A stretch of 64,000 bases of DNA from assembly GCF_017254835.1 (NCBI RefSeq), contig NZ_JAFKCW010000002.1, positions 372,001-436,000 of the forward strand, read 5' to 3'. The DNA is from Algoriphagus aestuariicola (GTDB lineage Bacteria; Bacteroidota; Bacteroidia; Cytophagales; Cyclobacteriaceae). A program made the translations under genes and the position numbers. Shown here piece after piece: positions 53,236 through 61,737 of the stretch. The notes beneath the pieces are model-generated. The model did not search any database and was not told the DNA's origin. It saw only the letters and a program-made list of their open reading frames with translations. Each line of letters starts with the position of its first letter. Position 1 is the stretch's first letter.

Positions 53236-53610
53236 ATGAATCCATTTCAGTCCATTTATGAACTGATCGGCGAAGACCAAATCAGACTGCTCACGCAATA
53301 CTTTTACGAGGAAGTAAGCCAGAATTCAGAATTGAGAAGGCTCTATCCGGAAGATTTGGAGCCTGCCGAGCGCAGGCTTTTCCTCTTTCTTCTCCAGGTG
53401 TTCGGCGGTCCCCAGACCTATTCCGAGGAGCGGGGCCATCCGCGATTGAGAATGAGGCATCTGGATTGGAAGATTGATCCCAACATGAGGAACCATTGGC
53501 TGAATGCCATGCTTACCGCTTTGGACAAACTCGACCCTGACCAAAACGCCAAAGAGCTGATGGCTGGGTACTTCATCAAAGTCGCCAACCACATGATCAA
53601 CCATGAATAG
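53236..53610 (+). CDS. Truncated hemoglobin (group II)
   Basis: A 124-residue globin. The proximal histidine is in GHPRLRMRHL, a hallmark of group II truncated hemoglobins (trHbO), and the FGGPQTYSEERGHP loop matches too. Such proteins bind O2, NO or peroxides. The start lies 28 bp after the NfeD gene and the stop overlaps plsC by 8 bp. The link to lipid synthesis is probably operon economy, not function. Confidence 0.88.
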   Translation: MNPFQSIYELIGEDQIRLLTQYFYEEVSQNSELRRLYPEDLEPAERRLFLFLLQVFGGPQTYSEERGHPRLRMRHLDWKIDPNMRNHWLNAMLTALDKLDPDQNAKELMAGYFIKVANHMINHE

Positions 53611-54340
53611 GATTTTGCGGCGCATCTACTCGATCTATGCGGCCGTGACATTCGTGATCACGTTTCTCGTAATTTTCCCGTTTATCGTCCTATGTATTTG
53701 GATACCCGGATGGAAAAAATACGGTAGAAAAATCAACCGCTATTGGGCGAGGGCCTACTTCTCTTTGATTTTTCTGCCGGTGAAAATAGAATTCAAAGGA
53801 AAGCTTGATCGAGGGAAACCTTATATCTTCCTCTCCAACCATTTTAGCTACTTGGATGTAGCCATGATGGGATTCATCCCGGGAGATGTACTCTTCGTGG
53901 GAAAAGCCTCTATCCGGAAAGCGCCGCTCTTTGGCTACTATTTCAAAAATCTCCACATCGCCGTGGATCGCGACAGGCTGAAAAGCCGGGCTGAGACCAT
54001 GAGGCAGGCGGGAGAGGCTCTGGATGCCGGTAGCGGGATCGTGATTTTTCCGGAAGGGGGGATTTTCACAAAGTGGCCACCCCAAATGATCCCCTTCAAA
54101 AATGGGGCTTTCAGGCTTGCCATGGAAAAACAAATCCCCGTCATCCCTGTCACCTTATCCTATAATCACCTAATTTTACCCGACGATGGCCAATTTTTGC
54201 TCAGCAGAAGAAGTGCAAAAATGGTCTTTCACCAAGCACTGAACCCAGCAGATTTTGTCTCGGATGAACTGCTGAAGGAACGGTGTTTTGCAACCATACA
54301 AAAACAACTGGACTTGGATAATCCCGGGTTTGGCTCTTGA
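53603..54340 (+). CDS. plsC: 1-acyl-sn-glycerol-3-phosphate acyltransferase family protein
   Basis: A 245-residue PlsC-type acyltransferase. The catalytic HX4D motif is N-HFSYLD, and the glycerol-phosphate site is FPEGGIF. Two N-terminal hydrophobic segments (~12-32) anchor it to the inner membrane, where it makes phosphatidic acid from lysophosphatidic acid. The gene overlaps the globin and precedes gatC by 9 bp. Acyl donor and exact substrate are inferred from the family. Confidence 0.87.
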   Translation: MNRILRRIYSIYAAVTFVITFLVIFPFIVLCIWIPGWKKYGRKINRYWARAYFSLIFLPVKIEFKGKLDRGKPYIFLSNHFSYLDVAMMGFIPGDVLFVGKASIRKAPLFGYYFKNLHIAVDRDRLKSRAETMRQAGEALDAGSGIVIFPEGGIFTKWPPQMIPFKNGAFRLAMEKQIPVIPVTLSYNHLILPDDGQFLLSRRSAKMVFHQALNPADFVSDELLKERCFATIQKQLDLDNPGFGS

Positions 54341-54349
54341 AATTTCCTA

Positions 54350-54637
54350 ATGAAAATAGACAAAGACTCCATCAAGAAAATCGCGCATTTGGCGAGACTG
54401 GAATTTGACGAAGGTTCCGCCGAAAAAATGTCCAAAGACATGTCGCAAATCCTCGATTGGGTAGAGCAGCTCAATGAAATCGACACCACCGATGTGGAAC
54501 CTCTCACGACAATGTCATCCGAGGTGAACGTGATGCGCGAAGACAAAGTAGGAAGGCACCTCGACCACGAGGCCGGTCTGACAAACGCCCCAAAGAGAGA
54601 TTCTGAGTACTTCCGGGTACCGAAAGTCCTAGAGTAA
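54350..54637 (+). CDS. gatC: Asp-tRNA(Asn)/Glu-tRNA(Gln) amidotransferase subunit C
   Basis: A 95-residue GatC, the small stabilising subunit of the GatCAB amidotransferase that makes Gln-tRNA(Gln) or Asn-tRNA(Asn). The typical features are IKKIAHLARLEF, DMSQILDWVEQLNEIDTTDVEPL and the C-terminal REDKV...YFRVPKVLE. gatA and gatB are not adjacent. It follows plsC closely and is 2 bp ahead of the TPR membrane protein gene. Confidence 0.95.
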   Translation: MKIDKDSIKKIAHLARLEFDEGSAEKMSKDMSQILDWVEQLNEIDTTDVEPLTTMSSEVNVMREDKVGRHLDHEAGLTNAPKRDSEYFRVPKVLE

Positions 54638-54639
54638 GA

Positions 54640-57405
54640 ATGCTGAAATCCGCTTCCACCACGAACTTCATTGCAAAAACCGCCGCCCTCCTACTTTTAG
54701 TGTCCGGAGGGCTTTTTGCGTTTTGTTCATTTGTTTTCGACTCTGCCCACTATCCTAGGATTGCCCCCGCAGCCTTTTTGGATACCCTCGCCGTACCGAT
54801 TGACTGGGTCAATTTGGGCTCACTTTCGTTTCCGATTCAGGTGGACAACTATTTGGTCTTCCAGGAATTCCATTCCCTAGCCCCCGCTTCTACCTTTGAA
54901 GAAAGCTACCTTTTCGGTTCAATCGTATTCTTACTATCCGTTTCCGCGCTAGCCCTGTTTAGTACCTTCAAGAAAATCCCTTTTTTGATCGCCAGCGCAG
55001 CCTGGATTGTCCTGTTGACGGTTTCGAATTCAAACGGTTTGAACATTGGCGTCCCTAGCTCCAACCTGCCGCTGGTTATCCTGATTGCGGGAAGCATTTT
55101 GCCTTTGATGTTTTTCCATGTGTGGAAGCCTAACGCCGCTTTCGGCCTGCGTTGGTTGACAGTGCTGTTCTCACTCGGTGTCGCATTGTCAGCGCTGGTT
55201 CTGCTCAGCCCAATTCCCAAGCCTCAGCTCTATTTGGCGGAACAGAGCCTAGTGATCGGGCTAGGTATGGCGGCAGCTTGGGTATTTTGGCAGGGTCACG
55301 GGATCATCTCTGGTATTTACATTTTGTTGGCTAGGGCAAACCAAAACATCAGCATGAGGATATCCTGGCAAATCCTCGGCATCGGCATCCTCTACCTGCT
55401 TGCGCTGATCTTTTTGCTGCTGGATCTCAAGGGCGAAGTCAGTTTGCCGATTCCGGCTTCGACTTCCCTAATGCTTCTTTTCCCAATGGGAATTTTGGGA
55501 TGGATCTCCACGCTTGAAAAAATCCATCAGGAATCCAACATAGCAGCGAAACCCAACTTTCTACAAGCGCTTTTTCTACTTGGTTTTGCGATGACAGGCT
55601 GGCTAATCTGGAAATTTGAGGTCTCGGGAAATGAACCCGCAGGCGAATTTCTAAAGCATTTGATCGTCTATTCCCAGTTTGGATTTTCCCTGTTTTTCCT
55701 GGTATACCTCTTTAGCAATTTCCTTTCCATCATGGATTCGGGCAAATCGGTAGACAAGGTGCTTTTCAAACCTTTTTCCCTCCCCTACTACCACCTCCGA
55801 ATCGGCGGGATGATCACCATGCTGGTAATTACGATCTACATGGATGCCGTGCTCGCCGCCCAGACAAGCTCCATGACAACCCACGTACTGGGAGACTACT
55901 ACTACCAAACCGGCCGAAAACTGGAAGCGAGCATTCTCTATGAAAATGCCTGGGATACTTTTCGAAAAAATAAAAAGGCAAAGAGCTTAACCGCCCACCT
56001 TCTCTTCGAACTGAACCAGCCTACTCTTGCTAAGGAACACCTGGATGAAAGCTTTGCGGAAGCGCCCCAAGTAGACAACATCCTGCTGCTGAGCTCGAGG
56101 ATGATCTTGGAAAACAAGCCTTTTGAATCCGTATTTTATCTTGAAAATGGACTAAAGAGATTTCCTGGAAATCCACACCTCGTCAATAACCTCGCGCTGG
56201 TCTATGTCAAAATCCAAAAACACGAGGAGGCGCTAAGGCTATTGGAGGAAAACAGCGCATCAGATCCCGTACTTGCCTCCAATCTAATCGCTATGCGGGG
56301 AAAACTCCAGAAAAATCAGCCGGAAACTCCCACTGGAGACGACCTGATCACCAGGATCAATCGTCTGTCAAGAAATAATTTCCGCGGGGAGGCTGTCAAT
56401 GGTGATGAGCTAAATAAGCTTAGGGCACAACTGGAAAATGAAACTTCGCCCATGCTGCTGAATGCCGGCATGAGGAATTTGTCATCTGTCGGGGATATCT
56501 CCGCCACAGCACAGGACTTGGCTTGGATCGACTCGGTCAGCCGAAAGCCTGAGATGCTCGAATACCTGATGCAGATGCAGGAAACCGCTTCCATACGAAG
56601 TTTGGCAGCTGGAAGAATCACTGAATCCATTAAAAACCTAAACGGCCTGGCGTTCAGAAATCCGGGAGACGCAGGCTACTACCTCAATCTCACTGCTGGG
56701 ATTTTGGCGAGAAATCTGGATTTCGAAAAAGCTTCGAAAGACATCATTGCAGCAGAGGAAAAGGGATTTAAGGCTTTTAGGCCACAGCACATCGCAATCC
56801 TGAGACTCGGGGGATTCTCGGAAAAAGCAAAGGAATTGCAGGATCAATACCAAGTTCCTGAATCAACCTCCCAAGATCCAATGCTCGACTTTGTCGCACG
56901 ATTTAACCAGAGCATGCCCGATAGACTGTTTGAACTATGGAGCCAGATTCCGTCGCAGGAAACCAAAGCTACGTTGGCCTATCTCATGCTAGAGAGGAAA
57001 GCGCATGGCCTGACCGGCTACCAACTGAATGAATTAGGGAAAACACTAGAAGGAAGGATTGAAAACGAGGAAGAACTGAAGCTGTTCCTCCAAAATCCGG
57101 ACTGGTCTGATCAGGCGGCTCTGAAGTCTTTCACCGAATTTTTGCAGACTGGCGAGGAATTGTCCGCAAACCCCTACCGTACACCGCTTGTCCTCAGTGC
57201 AGCGGAGCGCCTTCAGGACCCGTTAGCCCAATATGAGCTGCTGAATACCGCAAGTGAATTCAGCAAGGATCCCCTGCTCTGGATTCGAAAGGTACAGGCC
57301 GCCAAGCGTATCGGTTTGGACAACTACGCCACCGACGCCATCCAAGAGATGAGCACCTGGCTGAGCTGGGACGAAATAGAATTCTTGCAACGGACAAACT
57401 ATTAG
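54640..57405 (+). CDS. Large membrane protein with TPR repeats
   Basis: A 921-residue protein of no named family. The first ~400 residues hold about ten to twelve hydrophobic helices. A transition (DAVLAAQTSSMTTHVLGDYYYQTGRKLEASIL) then leads into TPR repeats (~400-560, for example NNLALVYVKIQKHEEALRLLEEN) and further helical repeat-like sequence to the end. The layout suggests a membrane-tethered scaffold facing the periplasm. The start follows gatC by 2 bp, so it should share that operon. No enzymatic motif is seen. Confidence 0.72.
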   Translation: MLKSASTTNFIAKTAALLLLVSGGLFAFCSFVFDSAHYPRIAPAAFLDTLAVPIDWVNLGSLSFPIQVDNYLVFQEFHSLAPASTFEESYLFGSIVFLLSVSALALFSTFKKIPFLIASAAWIVLLTVSNSNGLNIGVPSSNLPLVILIAGSILPLMFFHVWKPNAAFGLRWLTVLFSLGVALSALVLLSPIPKPQLYLAEQSLVIGLGMAAAWVFWQGHGIISGIYILLARANQNISMRISWQILGIGILYLLALIFLLLDLKGEVSLPIPASTSLMLLFPMGILGWISTLEKIHQESNIAAKPNFLQALFLLGFAMTGWLIWKFEVSGNEPAGEFLKHLIVYSQFGFSLFFLVYLFSNFLSIMDSGKSVDKVLFKPFSLPYYHLRIGGMITMLVITIYMDAVLAAQTSSMTTHVLGDYYYQTGRKLEASILYENAWDTFRKNKKAKSLTAHLLFELNQPTLAKEHLDESFAEAPQVDNILLLSSRMILENKPFESVFYLENGLKRFPGNPHLVNNLALVYVKIQKHEEALRLLEENSASDPVLASNLIAMRGKLQKNQPETPTGDDLITRINRLSRNNFRGEAVNGDELNKLRAQLENETSPMLLNAGMRNLSSVGDISATAQDLAWIDSVSRKPEMLEYLMQMQETASIRSLAAGRITESIKNLNGLAFRNPGDAGYYLNLTAGILARNLDFEKASKDIIAAEEKGFKAFRPQHIAILRLGGFSEKAKELQDQYQVPESTSQDPMLDFVARFNQSMPDRLFELWSQIPSQETKATLAYLMLERKAHGLTGYQLNELGKTLEGRIENEEELKLFLQNPDWSDQAALKSFTEFLQTGEELSANPYRTPLVLSAAERLQDPLAQYELLNTASEFSKDPLLWIRKVQAAKRIGLDNYATDAIQEMSTWLSWDEIEFLQRTNY

Positions 57406-57483
57406 CACTTTTTCACGTATTTTGACGCATCGGTCTTCGAAATTTTAAACACTAAACCACTATCTTAAGCAAAATTTTCTACC

Positions 57484-58200
57484 ATGAGCAGAGTCATTGA
57501 AACCCACGAAATCAACAAAACCTATAAAATGGGCTCCGAAATCATCCAAGCCCTCAAGTCAGTAAGCATCACCGTAGATCGTGGAGAATACGTGGCTTTC
57601 ATGGGTCCTTCCGGTTCGGGAAAATCCACCCTCATGAATATCATCGGATGCCTCGACTCACCTACCTCCGGCACCTATATTTTGGCGGGAAAAGACGTCA
57701 GCGACATGAGCGAGAACGAACTTGCCGAGATTCGCAACAAAGAAATCGGCTTCGTTTTCCAGACTTTCAACCTTCTTCCGCGTGCCTCTTGTCTGGACAA
57801 TGTTGCACTACCGTTGGTCTATGCCGGTTTTAGCAAGGCGGAAAGAGAGGAAAAGGCATTCAGGGCATTGGAAAATGTAGGACTTGGCGAAAGGACCAAG
57901 CACCGTCCCAATGAACTTTCCGGCGGTCAGCGTCAACGGGTAGCGATTGCCCGGGCCTTGGTAAACAATCCAAGCATCATCCTCGCCGATGAGCCTACCG
58001 GTAACTTGGATTCCAAGACTTCCCATGATATCATGGAGCTTTTTCATGAACTGCACGCCAAGGGCAACACCATCATCATGGTAACGCACGAAGACGATAT
58101 CGCGCACTATGCACACCGAGTGATCCGTTTGAGGGATGGCTTAGTGGAAACCGACAAAATCAACCCCAACCCTACCCGAGGCGTTCCCGTCCACGCTTGA
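57484..58200 (+). CDS. ABC transporter ATP-binding protein (MacB/LolD type)
   Basis: A 238-residue ATPase. Walker A is GPSGSGKST, the Q loop is [10 protein letters not shown], the signature is [15 protein letters not shown], and Walker B is [12 protein letters not shown]. The MacB/LolD features [12 protein letters not shown] and [19 protein letters not shown] are present. Such ATPases pair with FtsX-like permeases for lipoprotein release or peptide export. No permease gene is adjacent, so the partner must be encoded elsewhere. It is separated from the TPR gene by 78 bp. Confidence 0.93.
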   Translation: MSRVIETHEINKTYKMGSEIIQALKSVSITVDRGEYVAFMGPSGSGKSTLMNIIGCLDSPTSGTYILAGKDVSDMSENELAEIRNKEIGFVFQTFNLLPRASCLDNVALPLVYAGFSKAEREEKAFRALENVGLGERTKHRPNELSGGQRQRVAIARALVNNPSIILADEPTGNLDSKTSHDIMELFHELHAKGNTIIMVTHEDDIAHYAHRVIRLRDGLVETDKINPNPTRGVPVHA

Positions 58201-58258
58201 TTTACTCCGAGTTATTTGAAATAGATTCTTATTTTTGACTCTGAAAGAACAGCGTCGA

Positions 58259-58810
58259 ATGAAAATCTACACCAAAACCGGAGACAAGGGAACTACTGCA
58301 CTACTTGGCGGCAAAAGGGTGCCAAAATCCGATTTGAGGATAGACGCATATGGCACCATCGACGAACTGAATTCATACTTGGGTTTGCTTCGTGATCAGA
58401 AAGTCAATGCAAACCGAGCTGTTTTCTTAAAGGAAATCCAAGACAGGCTGTTCACCATCGGAGCAGATCTGGCGACTGTTCCGGGAAAAGACAAAGTCAA
58501 AAAACCGGATCTGCATGCTGAAGACATCGAAGCCTTGGAGGACGAAATGGATCTGATGGAAGCCCAGTTGCCGATGCTTAATTCCTTCATACTTCCCGGA
58601 GGACATCAGTCGGTTTCCTTCTGCCATATCGCCCGAACAGTCTGCCGGCGCGGAGAAAGAATCGTGGTAGAGCTCTCGTCTATAGAGACCGTATCAGAGC
58701 TGGTCATCCAATATCTTAACCGACTTTCTGACTATCTCTTCGTGTTGGGAAGAAAAATGGCCCAAGAACTCGACGTTGAAGAGGTGACTTGGACTCCAAG
58801 ATTAAAATAA
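58259..58810 (+). CDS. Cob(I)alamin adenosyltransferase (PduO type)
   Basis: A 183-residue PduO-type ATP:cob(I)alamin adenosyltransferase that makes adenosylcobalamin. The P-loop-like start KIYTKTGDKGTTALLGGKRVPKSD and the helices RIDAYGTIDELNSYLG and CHIARTVCRRGERIVVELS match the family. The ATG at 58259 is chosen so that the conserved MKIYTKTGD opens the protein. Adenosylcobalamin suits methylmalonyl-CoA mutase; the methionine synthase here uses methylcobalamin instead. Confidence 0.93.
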   Translation: MKIYTKTGDKGTTALLGGKRVPKSDLRIDAYGTIDELNSYLGLLRDQKVNANRAVFLKEIQDRLFTIGADLATVPGKDKVKKPDLHAEDIEALEDEMDLMEAQLPMLNSFILPGGHQSVSFCHIARTVCRRGERIVVELSSIETVSELVIQYLNRLSDYLFVLGRKMAQELDVEEVTWTPRLK

Positions 58811-58862
58811 GCAGCCGCATTTTTATAAATTGCAACCGAAACCACCGATCCAGCGGATCTGT

Positions 58863-58902
58863 TCCAAATAGAAACCTCAGGCATCTCGCCTCCAAATAGA
58901 AA
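58863..58902 (+). repeat. 12-bp direct repeat in the ilvE leader
   Basis: TCCAAATAGAAA occurs at 58863-58874 and again at 58891-58902, 28 bp apart. The second copy ends 4 bp before the ilvE start codon. Confidence 0.7.
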
Positions 58903-58906
58903 GCGT

Positions 58907-59974
58907 ATGAAAACCACACTTGCTATCCCGGTTCAGAAAACCACCCATTCCAAACTTGCCGAGACAGACTTTTCGAATCTGGTATTCGGCAAAACCATTT
59001 CTGACCACATGTTTGTGGCGGACTACAAAAACGGCGAGTGGACTGATCTTCGCATTGAACCTTATGGAGCATTGGACCTCCATCCCGCAAATGCGGCCCT
59101 TCACTACGGCCAGTCCATCTTTGAAGGGATGAAAGCCTATAAGAACGAAAAAGGTGAAATCCTGATTTTCCGTGCGGACGCCAATGCGCAGCGGATGAAT
59201 GAATCGGCCGTAAGAATGTGCATGCCGGAGATCCCCGAGGAGATTTTCATGGAAGGCCTTCTACAGTTGGTCGACCTGGACAGAAACTGGGTTCCATCTG
59301 GCAAAGGCGCAAGCCTATACATCCGCCCTTACATGTTTGCGACTGACAACTATATTGGGGTGAAGCCCTCCGACACTTATAAGTTTATCATCTTCACCTG
59401 TCCTGTAGGAGCTTATTACAGCAAGCCAGTAAGCGTGAAGGTGGAAACCGAGTTTACAAGGGCAACCGAAGGCGGAACCGGTGGAGCAAAAACAGCCGGT
59501 AACTACGCCGCTTCCCTTTTTCCAGCCTTGCAGGCTCAGCGAGCAGGCTACGACCAGCTTCTCTGGACGGATGGGAAATCCCACAGCAAGATCGAGGAAA
59601 GTGGCACTATGAACGTCATGTTTGACATCAACGGCACGCTGGTCACGGCGCCGACCAATACTGGCACTATTCTAAAGGGTATCACCAGAGATTCCGTCAT
59701 CCGGCTGGCCAAAGACTGGGGAAAGCCACTGGAGGAGCGATTTCTGACTGTGTCGGAGCTTCAGGAAGCCTTGGAAAACGGTACGCTGCGCGAAGCCTTC
59801 GGTACCGGCACCGCTGCGACCATAGCGCATATTTCCAAGATCAATGTCAATGGTAAAGACTACGCTCTTCCCGAAAAGAAATCAGACTCTTTTTCGTACA
59901 AAGTTCTGCATGAGCTGGACGGAATCAAGTATGGGGATATCGTGGACACTAGGAGCTGGATCTCAAAAATCTAA
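58907..59974 (+). CDS. ilvE: Branched-chain amino acid aminotransferase
   Basis: A 355-residue class IV PLP transaminase of the longer BCAT type. The key parts are NAALHYGQSIFEGMKAYKN, the RADANAQRMN loop, YIRPYMFATDNYIGV, the PLP-lysine region EGGTGGAKTAGNYAAS, and the EESGTMNVMFDING strand. It transfers the amino group to make Leu, Ile and Val, or the reverse. A 12-bp direct repeat lies in its leader, and a terminator follows the stop at 59981. Confidence 0.94.
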   Translation: MKTTLAIPVQKTTHSKLAETDFSNLVFGKTISDHMFVADYKNGEWTDLRIEPYGALDLHPANAALHYGQSIFEGMKAYKNEKGEILIFRADANAQRMNESAVRMCMPEIPEEIFMEGLLQLVDLDRNWVPSGKGASLYIRPYMFATDNYIGVKPSDTYKFIIFTCPVGAYYSKPVSVKVETEFTRATEGGTGGAKTAGNYAASLFPALQAQRAGYDQLLWTDGKSHSKIEESGTMNVMFDINGTLVTAPTNTGTILKGITRDSVIRLAKDWGKPLEERFLTVSELQEALENGTLREAFGTGTAATIAHISKINVNGKDYALPEKKSDSFSYKVLHELDGIKYGDIVDTRSWISKI

Positions 59975-59980
59975 GATCTA

Positions 59981-60004
59981 ACAGGAAGGCAACTTCCTGT
60001 TTTT
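59981..60004 (+). terminator. Terminator of ilvE
   Basis: ACAGGAAG and CTTCCTGT form a perfect 8-bp stem closed by a GCAA tetraloop, then TTTT. It starts 7 bp after the ilvE stop and ends 15 bp before the next start codon. Confidence 0.75.
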
Positions 60005-60019
60005 CGTTACTTTTCTTTT

Positions 60020-60526
60020 ATGAAATTAGCTTTAGCTGCCGCTCTTTTACTTTCCCTGTTTTTCGGTGCCCACGCCCAGTCCAAAGACTTCATTCTTCTG
60101 AAAAGGGGCAGTAATCAAAAGTCCCAAATCCGCTTTTACCCAGGCGAGGAAATCACTTACAAGAGCAAGAAGATGGGCTATTTTGTCACAGACCAGATCG
60201 TCAAACTGGACGATGGTTTCATTTACCTAACTGAAAACATCCTCAGTCCAAGCGATATCCTGGAAGTGGACGTCCGGAGTAAAGACCCGAGAAACCGAAC
60301 GATGCGCAATCTGACGGCGCTCTTTCTCGGTGCGGGTGGCATCCTGCTCACCGTAGAAGCTGTCAACAGCCTTTATCAACAAAGTGATCTGAAGATAGAC
60401 GGAGGCGTCGCGGTCACCTCCGGCATTCTGCTGGGAACTGGACTCGCCCTTCTCCCAGTCCGATACAAGACTTTCAAAAACACCACCGGATACGGCATCC
60501 AAATCATTCAAATGAGGATGGATTAA
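60020..60526 (+). CDS. Small exported protein of unknown function
   Basis: A 168-residue protein with a signal peptide (residues ~1-20, cleaved after AHA). A hydrophobic stretch at ~98-112 and another at ~130-148 may be membrane-embedded hairpins. No domain is recognised. The start with KDFILLKRG and the N-terminal beta-rich part resemble small Bacteroidota envelope proteins. It stands between two transcription units. Confidence 0.62.
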   Translation: MKLALAAALLLSLFFGAHAQSKDFILLKRGSNQKSQIRFYPGEEITYKSKKMGYFVTDQIVKLDDGFIYLTENILSPSDILEVDVRSKDPRNRTMRNLTALFLGAGGILLTVEAVNSLYQQSDLKIDGGVAVTSGILLGTGLALLPVRYKTFKNTTGYGIQIIQMRMD

Positions 60527-60539
60527 TACCAATACGCTG

Positions 60540-60569
60540 GCAAAACCCGATATTTTTTCGGAGTTTTGC
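60540..60569 (+). other. Hairpin upstream of prfB
   Basis: GCAAAAC-CCGA pairs with TCGG-(A bulge)-GTTTTGC around TATTTTT. It starts 14 bp after the preceding stop and ends 24 bp before the prfB start. There is no T-run, so it is a structured leader or an imperfect terminator. Confidence 0.4.
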
Positions 60570-60592
60570 AGCCTTAATTTTCACTTAGACAG

Positions 60593-61694
60593 ATGACTTC
60601 AGAACAACTGAAAGACTTGAAAGCCCGCACTTCGGCTTTGAGGAGGTATCTTTGACTACGATCGGAAGAAAGTAGAGATCCAAGACCTAGAGGCCGTTTC
60701 GGCCCAGGCTGACTTCTGGAACAACCCGGAGGAAGCCGAAAAAACAATGAAACAAATCCAGGCCCGTAAAGGCTGGACTACTTCTTTTGAAGACTTGGAC
60801 CAAAAAATCCAAGACTTGGAAGTGCTGTATGAATTCTACGGATCCGGTGACGTGTCCGAGGAAGAGCTCAAGACCGAGTACCTCAAGGCCAAAGATGCCG
60901 TAGAGGAACTGGAGCTGAAGAAGATGCTTTCAGCTGAAGAAGACCAGCTCAATGCCGTGCTCGAGATCAACCCAGGAGCCGGAGGAACTGAAAGCAACGA
61001 CTGGGCCTCTATCCTCATGAGGATGTACATCATGTGGGGAGAAAAAAATGGCTTCAAGGTCAAAGAGGTAGATGTGCAGCCTGGAGAAGTAGCAGGGATC
61101 AAATCCGCAACTCTGGAGTTTGAAGGTCCGTTGGCCTATGGATTCCTTAAATCGGAAACTGGCGTACACCGCTTGGTCCGAATTTCCCCTTTTGATTCGG
61201 GAGGCAGAAGACATACATCCTTTGCATCCGTATATGCCTATCCGGAAGTCGACGACTCAATCGAGATAGAAATCAACCCAGCGGATGTGGAGCTCCATAC
61301 CTCCAGATCAGGCGGCGCCGGTGGACAGAACGTCAACAAGGTGGAAACCAAGGTGCAATTGACCCACAAGCCGACCGGAATCGTGGTGGTTTGCCAGATC
61401 GAACGCTCCCAGCTAGCCAACCGCGAGAAGGCCATGCAGATGTTAAAGTCCCGACTTTACCAGCTCGAATTGGAAAAAAGAAACGCTGAGATAGCCAAGA
61501 TCGAATCCTCCAAGCTTCGCGTGGATTTTGGTTCCCAGATCCGAAACTACGTCCTTCATCCTTACAAACTGGTGAAAGACAACCGAACCGGTCATGAGAC
61601 CTCCGATGCGCAAGGCGTGCTGGATGGAGGCTTGAATGAGTTTATGAAAGCCTTCCTACTTGCCCAAAGCGAAGAAGAAGCAAATAAAGAATGA
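60593..61694 (+). CDS. prfB: Peptide chain release factor 2, with programmed +1 frameshift
   Basis: RF2 releases peptides at UGA and UAA. Translation starts at ATG 60593, runs 20 codons to CTT (60650-60652), and shifts +1 past the UGA at 60653-60655. It then continues from GAC (60654) to 61694, for a 366-residue product, the size of E. coli RF2. The RF2-specific SPF motif is in RISPFDSGG, and the GGQ motif in [14 protein letters not shown]. The zero-frame product is only 20 residues and out of frame with the rest, so the shift is required. A terminator follows directly. Confidence 0.96.
60641..60656 (+). other. prfB recoding site
   Basis: AGGAGG-TAT-CTT-TGA-C: an internal Shine-Dalgarno-like AGGAGG lies 3 bases before the slippery CTT and the in-frame UGA with its weak-context C. 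It matches the classic RF2 autoregulatory signal. When RF2 is scarce, the ribosome pauses at UGA and shifts +1. Confidence 0.95.
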
Positions 61695-61701
61695 GCTAGT
61701 T

Positions 61702-61727
61702 AGGCCGGAAATTTTCCGGCCTTTTTT
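61702..61727 (+). terminator. Terminator of prfB
   Basis: AGGCCGGAA and TTCCGGCCT form a perfect 9-bp stem with loop ATT, then TTTTT. It starts 7 bp after the prfB stop and ends 10 bp before the next start codon. Confidence 0.88.
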
Positions 61728-61737
61728 CTACCGCTAG

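Noticed and set aside
60593-60655. In-frame UGA early in prfB as a broken gene or sequencing error
   Set aside because: The AGGAGG-TAT-CTT-TGA-C context is the standard RF2 frameshift signal, and the joined product has the normal length.
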